The notes beneath the pieces were generated by a model. It searched no databases. It was not told the DNA's origin and saw only the letters and a list, made by a program, of their open reading frames with translations. 16,907 nucleotides of DNA from Fidelibacterota bacterium 46_43. Lineage in GTDB: Bacteria > Fidelibacterota > Fidelibacteria > Fidelibacterales > Fidelibacteraceae. Below, piece after piece: positions 1 to 6,189 of this stretch; within the stretch, counting starts at the first letter, position 1, and each line of letters opens with the position of its first letter. The stretch covers positions 1 through 16,907 of the forward strand of contig LGGY01000145.1 in NCBI GenBank assembly GCA_001509335.1, given 5' to 3'. The position numbers and the translations under genes are program-made.

Positions 1-536
1 ATAAAATCATCAATTTCTGAATTTTTGACTTCAATGGATTTGAAGACCATATCCTTGAAGCGTGTCACTCCCTCATTGGGCACCTTCAGACGTACCGTAA
101 AAGGCAGGTTATGATCCAGTTTCTCCTGGATTTCCTGATCTGTCAGATTCCGGCACTTACCACTGTATCGATATGGTCTGTTTTCCCGGGCGGCTTTTTC
201 TTTTTCTGATTCCAGAGCTTCTTTGGTGCAAAAGCAACGATAGGCCTTGCCCTCATTGAGTAAAGTGTCTACCGAGTGCCTGTGGGCCTGAATATTGTCA
301 GATTGTAGGACATAAGGTTCATCGGGCAATAGCCCCAGCCAGGATAATGAGTCCAGAATCTGCTCAATCATCTCCTGTGATGAGCGTTCGGTATCTGTAT
401 CTTCTATCCGTAAAAGATATGTCCCCCCCATGCTCCGGGCGTATAAATAATTAAAAAGAGCTGTTCTGGCCCCGCCGATGTGCAGATATCCCGTTGGACT
501 GGGAGCAAAACGCACCCGTATTGCTGACTGATTCAT
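1..536 (-). CDS. gltX: Glutamyl-tRNA synthetase, N-terminal part (cut by window edge)
   Basis: Class I aminoacyl-tRNA synthetase that charges tRNA-Glu (or tRNA-Glu and tRNA-Gln in a non-discriminating organism) in the cytoplasm. The 178 residues visible start with the family opening VRFAPSPTGYLHIGGART, where HIGG (residues 19-22) is the HIGH-type ATP-binding signature, followed by LLRIEDTD at 41-48. Residues 101-128 keep a C-x-C ... Y-x3-C arrangement like the zinc-binding insert of the E. coli enzyme. The reading frame runs off position 1 at the usual SIEVKNSEIDDF segment, so the KMSKS loop and anticodon-binding domain lie outside. The ATG at 536-534 overlaps the TGA of the small acidic frame upstream (ATGA junction), so translation is probably coupled to it. 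No good ribosome binding site of its own is visible. Identity is firm; discriminating versus non-discriminating type cannot be judged from this part. Confidence 0.96.
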   Translation of the reverse strand, partial: MNQSAIRVRFAPSPTGYLHIGGARTALFNYLYARSMGGTYLLRIEDTDTERSSQEMIEQILDSLSWLGLLPDEPYVLQSDNIQAHRHSVDTLLNEGKAYRCFCTKEALESEKEKAARENRPYRYSGKCRNLTDQEIQEKLDHNLPFTVRLKVPNEGVTRFKDMVFKSIEVKNSEIDDF

Positions 537-664
537 TCCCGATTTGTCTCTTCTTCATCTATTTCAGGAAATGAGCTTTCTTCTTCCGGTAAGATGTTTT
601 CTGTATAATCATCTTCATATCCCTCATAGGGGTCATTAAACTCCAGGACTGAAGAAAAACGCAT
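533..664 (-). CDS. Small acidic frame, or frameshifted C-terminal tail of the membrane protein upstream
   Basis: A 43-codon frame beginning MRFSSVLEFNDPYEGYEDD and ending in an acidic tail rich in Glu and Asp; its TGA overlaps the gltX ATG. It overlaps the last 29 bases of the membrane-protein gene in a different frame. No Shine-Dalgarno site precedes its ATG. If one T is dropped from the five-T run (plus-strand A5 at 655-659), the membrane-protein frame reads straight into it, giving one protein of about 112 residues that ends exactly at gltX. That makes a shifted C-terminal tail at least as likely as a separate gene. The clean stop/start overlap with gltX argues that this frame is, or recently was, translated. 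I do not recognise the sequence. Confidence 0.45.
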   Translation of the reverse strand: MRFSSVLEFNDPYEGYEDDYTENILPEEESSFPEIDEEETNRE

Positions 665-872
665 TCGATATTGCCAGAGTCAATAATGTGAAAAAAGAAA
701 GAGACCCCGATAGAGTTGATCCCCCCATTCCTATATCACTCATGGATTGTTGCATCATCTGAACCAGAACATTTCCCATAAAAATGAAAAGAATCAGGAA
801 TAACAATCCCGAAACCAAAAATGTGTTCCTGAATAATGGCCATAAGCCAATCCGTTGAAGTTCCAGTTTCAA
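636..872 (-). CDS. Small two-helix membrane protein of unknown function, possibly frameshifted
   Basis: 78 residues. A short amphipathic N-terminus (KLELQRIGLWPLFRNT) is followed by a strongly hydrophobic helix at about residues 17-38, a Met-, Gly- and Ser-rich stretch, and a second hydrophobic segment at about 57-74. The start is TTG (872-870), supported by a GAGG Shine-Dalgarno sequence about 7 nt upstream and 7 nt spacing from the stop of the 61-aa gene. The layout (basic RIxxWP entry, then two helices) recalls short DUF3566-like membrane proteins, but I cannot assign the family. The C-terminus SNAFFFSPGV is abrupt. A one-base change in a T5 run would join it to the acidic frame that abuts gltX, so this may be a truncated product, an assembly error, or a slippage site. 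Confidence 0.6.
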   Translation of the reverse strand: MKLELQRIGLWPLFRNTFLVSGLLFLILFIFMGNVLVQMMQQSMSDIGMGGSTLSGSLSFFTLLTLAISNAFFFSPGV

Positions 873-879
873 AATGTCC

Positions 880-1065
880 TCACTTTATTTTTAGTTTAAA
901 GAGATTGGAAGCCGGTTGGTGTACGACCTTCCCGGGCTTTTTTAATTCTTCAGGGAGTAAATCATGTAAAGGAATGCCCTGACGGACCTGTTCTTCAAGA
1001 TTTCGTTGTGTTTCTCCCACATCCTGTAACTGGTCCTTTCCTTTTAAGGGATTCAAGGGGGGCAT
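880..1065 (-). CDS. Small hypothetical protein, 61 aa
   Basis: 61 residues, soluble, charged and Pro-rich: it opens MPPLNPLKGKDQLQDVGE, has a likely short helix at about 17-45, and ends in a basic KLKIK tail. The ATG at 1065-1063 has a GGAG Shine-Dalgarno site 7 nt upstream, and a promoter-like pair sits just before it (1090-1118), so expression is likely even though the product is unknown. It appears to be first in a minus-strand operon leading through the small membrane protein to gltX. No signal peptide, no cysteines and no recognisable motif. I do not recognise the family; reality as a gene rests on the start signals and operon position. Confidence 0.6.
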   Translation of the reverse strand: MPPLNPLKGKDQLQDVGETQRNLEEQVRQGIPLHDLLPEELKKPGKVVHQPASNLFKLKIK

Positions 1066-1089
1066 AGGTTTTCTCCATATTTATATCTT

Positions 1090-1118
1090 AATTTAATGTT
1101 TTGTATGATGCATTTCAA
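1090..1118 (-). promoter_or_regulatory. Candidate sigma-70-type promoter for the small-gene/gltX operon
   Basis: On the minus strand TTGAAA (1118-1113) is followed after 17 nt by TAAATT (1095-1090). This matches the vegetative consensus at 5 of 6 and 4 of 6 positions with ideal spacing. Transcription would start near 1083, leaving a short leader that contains the GGAG site of the 61-aa gene. Promoter preferences in this phylum are unknown, so this is a consensus match only. Confidence 0.4.
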
Positions 1119-1208
1119 AAGACAATTCAGGACCGAATTGTGGCTTTTATTTCAGATTCGACGTGAATGATGTAAATTCTTTGAGTGAAAAAAATATAAA
1201 GGTTTTGG

Positions 1209-2312
1209 ATGACAGAAAGGCTTATAACAGAAATAATTTTTAAGGGGTATGAATCCCTTGCAGAAAAGGTTTTAACAGGTCAGCGGCTCTCTTTTGAAGA
1301 AGGTGTTCATCTCTTTCGGAATATATCCCTCCCTGCCGTTGGCTATCTTGCCAATATCCGGCGGGAGGCGGTCTCCAACCATAAAGCCTATTACATCCGA
1401 AATCAGGTGATAAACTATTCCAATATATGTATAAACCGATGTGCATTTTGTGCTTTTCACAGAAAACGGGACACAAGCGGTGCCTATACCCTTACTTTAG
1501 CGGATATTGAAAAAAAAGTGCGGGACCATCTCCAGGAGCCGGTTAGTGAAATTCATGTGGTGGGCGGACTCCATCCGGATTTACCTTTCAGTTACTATGT
1601 TGATATGGTTCGCCTGCTAAAATCATTACGTCCCCAGGCTGTGCTGAAAATGTATGATTCCGTTGAAATTGACTACTTTTCCCGGATTTCCGGCAAAAGC
1701 GTGGAACGGGTCCTTGAGGATTTGATGGAAGCCGGACTTCAAGCTCTGCCGGGAGGAGGAGCCGAACTCTTTGCTCCCCGGGTAAGGAAAATTCTCTGCC
1801 CTGAAAAAATATCCGCCCAACGATGGCTTGAAATTACGAAAATTGCTCATGGCATGGGTTTGAAAAGCAATGCCACCATGTTATATGGTCATGTGGAAAC
1901 ACCGGAAGAGCGTGTGGATCATATGATACGGATACGTGATTTGCAGGATGAGACCCGGGGTATTCTCAATTTTATTCCCTTACCATACCAGCCTATGAAT
2001 AATGCCCTGAAAGGAAAAAGGACTCATGCAGGGGATGACCTGAAAGTTCAGGCTGTGAGCCGTTTGATGCTGGATAATATCCCCCATATAAAAGCTTTTT
2101 GGATTTACCTGACATCCCCGGTAGCCCAGACAGCCCTGAATTTTGGTGCCGATGATATTGATGGGACAGTCATTGAAGAACATGTAGCGCATGAAGCCGG
2201 AGCCGAAACCCAATCCGCGATGACGGTCAATGAACTGAGAGCACTGATCCGTTCAGCAGGATATATTCCTGTGGAAAGGGATACATTTTTCCGGGAAATC
2301 AGGGAAGTCTGA
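1209..2312 (+). CDS. mqnE: Aminofutalosine synthase (radical SAM, menaquinone synthesis)
   Basis: Joins 3-[(1-carboxyvinyl)oxy]benzoate with the adenosyl group of SAM to make aminodeoxyfutalosine, the second step of the futalosine route to menaquinone, in the cytoplasm. The radical SAM cluster motif C-x3-C-x2-C is at Cys74, Cys78 and Cys81 (NICINRCAFCAF). Family signatures of MqnE follow: VVGGLHPDLP at 118-126, LPGGGAELFAPRVRKILCP at 180-198, SNATMLYGHVETPEERVDH at 220-238, and FGADDIDGTVIEEH near the C-terminus. The GGGAE block and the HEAGAET segment separate it from the paralogue MqnC. At 367 residues it is of normal length. The ATG has an AAAGG site 6 nt upstream. Its TGA overlaps the mqnA ATG (TGATG), so the two steps are co-translated. 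MqnB, MqnC and MqnD are not in the window. Confidence 0.95.
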   Translation: MTERLITEIIFKGYESLAEKVLTGQRLSFEEGVHLFRNISLPAVGYLANIRREAVSNHKAYYIRNQVINYSNICINRCAFCAFHRKRDTSGAYTLTLADIEKKVRDHLQEPVSEIHVVGGLHPDLPFSYYVDMVRLLKSLRPQAVLKMYDSVEIDYFSRISGKSVERVLEDLMEAGLQALPGGGAELFAPRVRKILCPEKISAQRWLEITKIAHGMGLKSNATMLYGHVETPEERVDHMIRIRDLQDETRGILNFIPLPYQPMNNALKGKRTHAGDDLKVQAVSRLMLDNIPHIKAFWIYLTSPVAQTALNFGADDIDGTVIEEHVAHEAGAETQSAMTVNELRALIRSAGYIPVERDTFFREIREV

Positions 2313-3115
2313 TGAAAACACTTCATTTTGGAGGTATTGATTTTATCAATGCCTATCCGTTGGTCCGGGCACTGCCGCCTGACAGGAATTCAGATATCGC
2401 CGTGAAGCTGACCCTGGCGGCACCCTCACATCTGTATGAGATGCTGTTTCAACATGCCCTGGATACAGCCATGGTTCCCACCTTTTCGTTTTTAGAAAAT
2501 GCCCTGCCGGTGATGTCCGGAAAATATGTTATTGCCAGCGACGGACCCGTACGCTCGGTGTGTCTTTACAGTAAGAAAAGACTGGAAGACAGAGCCTTGA
2601 TTGCCCTGGATGCCAAAAGCCGCACCTCTGTCCGTATGCTTAAAATCCTTTTGAATGAAACAGGGTATCAGCGTATCCAATATGTATCCCTGCCTTTTGA
2701 AGCCATGCTTTTACGTAAAGATATTGACGCTTTTTTATTGATCGGGGATGATAATTTCCGGGCCGGAATCCCGGATCTGCCGGTCTGCATTGACCTTGGA
2801 AAATGGTGGAAAGAGACTTTTGATACACCCTTTATCTATGCTGTTACTGCATCTTTTGAAATAGAAAACCTGTTGCAGGTCCACCCCTGGTTGCATGAAA
2901 ATTTTATGTTCTGGAAAAAACATCAAACAGCACTTGTGAATACCTGGAGCCGCGAATTGAACATTCCAACACCTGAATTATTGCATTATCTGACAAAAAA
3001 TATTCTCCATACACTAAACCCCGGTCAGGTTGAATCCGGGGTTCAGCTGTTTCAGGAATTATGTGTCAAATATGGGCTATTACGCCATAACAATACGTAT
3101 CAGGTTTTTTTCTGA
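2312..3115 (+). CDS. mqnA: Chorismate dehydratase (menaquinone synthesis)
   Basis: Removes water from chorismate to give 3-[(1-carboxyvinyl)oxy]benzoate, the first committed step of the futalosine menaquinone pathway and the source of the MqnE substrate. It has the periplasmic-binding-protein-like fold of the MqnA/MqnD family. Visible signatures are FINAYPLV at residues 11-18 (the family NAxPL motif), LTLAAPSHLYEML in the first lobe, LDAKSRTSVRMLK in the middle, and LLIGDDNF followed by DLGKWWKETFDTPFIYAV, the block expected of this family. Length 267 aa is normal. The start ATG overlaps the mqnE stop, with AGGG a few bases upstream inside mqnE. The gene converges on the slipin gene and overlaps it by 16 nt tail to tail. 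MqnD is the main alternative, but pairing with mqnE and the SxTS motif favour MqnA. Confidence 0.9.
   Translation: MKTLHFGGIDFINAYPLVRALPPDRNSDIAVKLTLAAPSHLYEMLFQHALDTAMVPTFSFLENALPVMSGKYVIASDGPVRSVCLYSKKRLEDRALIALDAKSRTSVRMLKILLNETGYQRIQYVSLPFEAMLLRKDIDAFLLIGDDNFRAGIPDLPVCIDLGKWWKETFDTPFIYAVTASFEIENLLQVHPWLHENFMFWKKHQTALVNTWSRELNIPTPELLHYLTKNILHTLNPGQVESGVQLFQELCVKYGLLRHNNTYQVFF
3017..3043. repeat. Strong GC-rich inverted repeat inside the end of mqnA
   Basis: AACCCCGG (3017-3024) and CCGGGGTT (3036-3043) form a perfect 8-bp stem around an 11-nt loop. It lies within mqnA, about 70 nt before its stop, and about 60 nt past the stop of the convergent slipin gene. It could fold in transcripts of either strand. 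On the minus strand only a short TTTAGT follows the stem, so a canonical intrinsic terminator is not shown. Confidence 0.4.
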
Positions 3116-3894
3116 TCGCTTTCAGTCGAACCTTTTTCAATAAAGCGTTTAAACGGTTCAAAAATATCCAGAGGGATGGGGAAAACAGTGGTTGTATTGT
3201 TTTCGCTGGAAATTTCAATGAGTGTTTGCAGGTATCTGAGTTGAATAGCAGAGGGGTGCTTATCAATAATTTCAGCCGCATCGCTGAGTTTCTGGGCTGC
3301 CTGAAATTCTCCTTCGGCAGCAATGATCTTTGCCCGCCTTTCACGCTCTGCCTCGGCCTGTTTGGCCATGGAACGTTGCATTTCAACGGGCAAATCAACA
3401 TGTTTGATTTCTACATTGGCCACTTTTACACCCCAGGGATCGGTCTGCCGGTCAATGATTTCCTGCAGGGAATGATTGATTTTATCCCGGTCTGATAACA
3501 ATTCATCCAGTTCGCTCTGACCCAGAATAGACCGCAGTGTTGTCTGTGAAAGCTGGGATGTGGCAAAGTAATAATCCTCTACCTGAACCACGGCCTTTTC
3601 CGGACTTAGAACCCTGAAATAGATTACCGCATTTACCTTGACGGATACGTTGTCTTTTGTAATAATATCCTGTTCAGGTACATCCATAACCACGGTTCTC
3701 AAAGAGACTTTCACCAGTTTATCTACAAATGGAATCACAATGATCAGGCCCGGACCCTTGGTTTTAATTAAACGTCCTAAACGGAAAATGACTCCCCGTT
3801 CATACTCTTTCAGGACATGTATCGCCGAGGATAAAAACAAAATAACAATAATCCCAACTGTTAAGATGGGGAAGAAGGATGGAGAAAACATCAT
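3100..3894 (-). CDS. Slipin: stomatin-like SPFH membrane protein
   Basis: Membrane-anchored scaffold of the stomatin/slipin branch of the SPFH family; such proteins assemble into large rings or cages and mark ordered membrane regions. A hydrophobic N-terminal anchor covers residues 8-25, then the typical EYERGVIFRLGRL entry (30-42), GPGLIIVIPFVD, and the SPFH core to about 175 with ILGQSELDELLSDRD. An Ala/Glu/Arg/Lys-rich coiled coil spans about 172-210, followed by the hydrophobic C-terminal TTTVFPIPLDIF (234-245), the segment that NfeD-type proteases cleave in archaeal stomatin. 264 aa is the usual length. The start ATG has an excellent AAAGGAGG site and overlaps the nfeD stop as ATGA. This is the last gene of the four-gene minus-strand unit, and its stop overlaps mqnA. 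Confidence 0.93.
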   Translation of the reverse strand: MMFSPSFFPILTVGIIVILFLSSAIHVLKEYERGVIFRLGRLIKTKGPGLIIVIPFVDKLVKVSLRTVVMDVPEQDIITKDNVSVKVNAVIYFRVLSPEKAVVQVEDYYFATSQLSQTTLRSILGQSELDELLSDRDKINHSLQEIIDRQTDPWGVKVANVEIKHVDLPVEMQRSMAKQAEAERERRAKIIAAEGEFQAAQKLSDAAEIIDKHPSAIQLRYLQTLIEISSENNTTTVFPIPLDIFEPFKRFIEKGSTESDQKKT

Positions 3895-5204
3895 AGGCCT
3901 CCTTTAGACTTTTTTACTTTTAAAATCATATGGTTGACATCGATGACTTCGATGGACGTCCCTTTAGGAATTGTTTCATCCGATACGGCTTTCCAGATCT
4001 CACCATTCACAAAAACAGTCCCTCCCAAAGGTGTAATTTCTGTTTCGGCTGTGCCCTTCAGGCCGGTGAGTCCCTCAAATCCGGTCATGGGGCGGTTTTT
4101 CATGGCTTTTACTACCAGGCGTACCACAACGATGATAAACAAGGCCGTTAGGATGACGACAGGATAAATAATTCCCTTTGATATCTGAATCAGAGGATCA
4201 GGGGAATCAATCAGCATGGTTGATCCGATGAGCATTGCCGCAAGTCCTCCTATGGTTAATAATCCGAAACTGACAATATTCACTTCCAGAATCAACAGGA
4301 TAATCCCGAAAAGAATCAGGGCAATCCCTGCGTAATTCACCGGAAGCATCTGAAAGGAAAAAAAGGCGATGAGTAGAAAAAGAACACCCAGTACACCGGG
4401 AAAGACCGACCCGGGATGGGTGATTTCAAAAAAGAGTCCGTAAAAACCCAGCATCAGAAAAATATAAGCAATATTTGGATTGCTGAAGACATCCAGCAAG
4501 CGGTCTGTCCAGGACATTTCATGGTGTGTTACTTGTAGATCCGGCAAATTCTCAGGGAGTGTGACCGTTTTATCACCGATTTGAAAGGTTTTCCCTCCAA
4601 GGATATTCAGGAGGGATGTAAGGTCTGGGGCGATGGTATCCACAACATTCAAAGCGACGGCTTCATTGGCAGTAATAGATACGGATTTTCTAACGGCATC
4701 TTCGGCCCAGTTTGCGTTTCGGCCTGTCTTTTCTGCCAGGGAACGAATGTATGATACCGCATCATTCTCAGTCTTTTCTCCCATAATATTCAGGCTGTCC
4801 TGACCTTGTCCGCCGAATATGCCACCTCCGCCTCCCGCCGGCACTGGATGAGCAGCTCCGATGTTGGTCCCGGGGGCCATGGCGGCATAATGCGAAGCCA
4901 GGGTGATAAATACACCGGCTGAAGCGGCCTGTGCGCCTGAAGGGGAAATATAAACAATAAAGGGGATCGGTGAATTGAACTCTGTTTTTACAATATCTTT
5001 CATGGCCGTCATCAAACCGCCGGGCGTATCCATCTCAAGAATGAAGCAAATAGCAGAATCCTGGACTGCCCGTTCCAGACTGTTTTCTATATAGCGGGAA
5101 GATGCTGGATTAATGATGCCATCCAGACGGACGTTGTATATGACTTCGCCATGGAGAAGAAAAGGCAGACATAGACATGCAAAAAAAATCGTGATTCTCT
5201 TCAT
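3891..5204 (-). CDS. nfeD: NfeD-family membrane serine protease (ClpP-like domain, TM domain, OB-fold)
   Basis: Membrane-bound Ser-Lys protease of the long NfeD1b type, the standard partner of slipin. A signal peptide (residues 1-19) is followed by a ClpP/crotonase-like domain: MDTPGG at 58-63 (oxyanion region), PSGAQAASAG at 88-97 with the expected nucleophile Ser95, TNIGAAHP at 113-120, and Lys144 in the position of the general base (compare Ser97/Lys138 of Pyrococcus 1510-N). About four to five membrane helices fill 245-365, and a soluble OB-fold NfeD domain covers about 372-437 (GLTGLKGTAET ... GTVFVNGEIWKA). 437 aa is full length and both catalytic residues are present. The start lies 1 nt after the SDR stop with no clear ribosome site, so it probably depends on upstream translation. 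Its stop overlaps the slipin start. Confidence 0.94.
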   Translation of the reverse strand: MKRITIFFACLCLPFLLHGEVIYNVRLDGIINPASSRYIENSLERAVQDSAICFILEMDTPGGLMTAMKDIVKTEFNSPIPFIVYISPSGAQAASAGVFITLASHYAAMAPGTNIGAAHPVPAGGGGGIFGGQGQDSLNIMGEKTENDAVSYIRSLAEKTGRNANWAEDAVRKSVSITANEAVALNVVDTIAPDLTSLLNILGGKTFQIGDKTVTLPENLPDLQVTHHEMSWTDRLLDVFSNPNIAYIFLMLGFYGLFFEITHPGSVFPGVLGVLFLLIAFFSFQMLPVNYAGIALILFGIILLILEVNIVSFGLLTIGGLAAMLIGSTMLIDSPDPLIQISKGIIYPVVILTALFIIVVVRLVVKAMKNRPMTGFEGLTGLKGTAETEITPLGGTVFVNGEIWKAVSDETIPKGTSIEVIDVNHMILKVKKSKGGL

Positions 5205-5205
5205 T

Positions 5206-6189
5206 TTATAACCATTGATGTTGCCTGTACCAATTGTAGGTATCTCTGAAGCCCATCTCCAGAGGATATTTGATGCGGTATTCCAGGAAGCCTAGAATTT
5301 TTTCACTTTTGCAACACCAGGCAGATTGCTTTAATTCCCTGTATTTACTCATGTTCACCAGGGGAGCTTTTCCCCTTATAGTGCCGGCTAATCCTGAAAG
5401 ATAGGCGGTGCTCCCCATCATGAAACGGGTAATGGGCACAGGAATAGTCCGTCTTTCCATCACCGTTTCCAATTGGGTGAACATTTCATTTAAAGGATGA
5501 ATATCCGTCCCGTCGTTGACAAAGAAAATTTCATCATGACTCAGGCGGGGATTTAAAAGAAGTCCGGCGATCATGGAACACAAATCCATAACATGAATCA
5601 TAGACAGTTCCTGAATACCATGATGTACAACAGGTTTTATGTGATAGTGTACCATTTGAAATATCTTAAAAAAACTGCGGTCTCCGGGGCCGTATACAAC
5701 CGGCGGACGGATGATTACCTTTTGAAAATCCCCACTTGAAATGAGTAAACGGCTTTCTCCCATGAGCTTGGATTTTCCATATTCACTCACGGGATTTGCC
5801 GGTTGGTATTCCGAAAGAGGGTGCCCCGGTTTCGATGGACCCGCAGCGGCCAGGGAACTGATAAATATGAACTGCCGGATTCGGGGTGTTCGGGATGCTG
5901 CTTCCGCTAAAATCTGGGTCGGTTCACTGTTATACCTGATATATCGGTACAGACTGGTTTCACTGATGGATCCGGCCATGTGTATGATTGCATCACATGC
6001 CTTTAGATTCTGATCCCATGATGAAGGCTGCCGAATGTCCCCCCGGATCAGGGAAAGATTGGGATGAGAGGGACCGTTATAATTCCGGTGATGTATCAAT
6101 AGGGTTACTTCAAACCCCTGTTCCAGCAAAAGTGCAGTCAGCTGCCGGCCGATAAAACCGGTTCCTCCCGTGACGAAAATTCGACTCAT
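5206..6189 (-). CDS. Extended SDR NAD(P)-dependent epimerase/reductase, CerR-like candidate
   Basis: Rossmann-fold dehydrogenase of the extended SDR type. The nucleotide-binding TGGTGFIG lies at residues 7-14, HMAG at 70-73, the active-site FISSLAAAG around 109-117, and the catalytic YGKSK at 137-141 (Tyr137, Lys141). The C-terminal half carries RPPVVYGPGD and the ending WCCKSEKILGFLEY ... WYRQHQWL. This overall type includes 3-beta-HSD-like enzymes and CerR, the reductase of bacterial ceramide synthesis. Length 327 aa is normal. Its ATG overlaps the stop of the upstream acyltransferase-like gene (ATGA) and nfeD starts 1 nt after it, so all are translated from one message. Substrate cannot be read from the sequence; the lipid assignment is inferred from the GNAT neighbour. 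A nucleotide-sugar epimerase is the alternative. Confidence 0.85.
   Translation of the reverse strand: MSRIFVTGGTGFIGRQLTALLLEQGFEVTLLIHHRNYNGPSHPNLSLIRGDIRQPSSWDQNLKACDAIIHMAGSISETSLYRYIRYNSEPTQILAEAASRTPRIRQFIFISSLAAAGPSKPGHPLSEYQPANPVSEYGKSKLMGESRLLISSGDFQKVIIRPPVVYGPGDRSFFKIFQMVHYHIKPVVHHGIQELSMIHVMDLCSMIAGLLLNPRLSHDEIFFVNDGTDIHPLNEMFTQLETVMERRTIPVPITRFMMGSTAYLSGLAGTIRGKAPLVNMSKYRELKQSAWCCKSEKILGFLEYRIKYPLEMGFRDTYNWYRQHQWL

Noticed and set aside
1195..1200. TATAAA just before mqnE as a -10 element
   Set aside because: No -35 at a workable distance, and transcription would begin almost at the ATG, removing the AAAGG ribosome site.
3226..3495. Plus-strand open frames antisense to slipin and the start of nfeD
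   Set aside because: Shadows of the SPFH and NfeD coding frames; no ribosome site and no coherent protein pattern.
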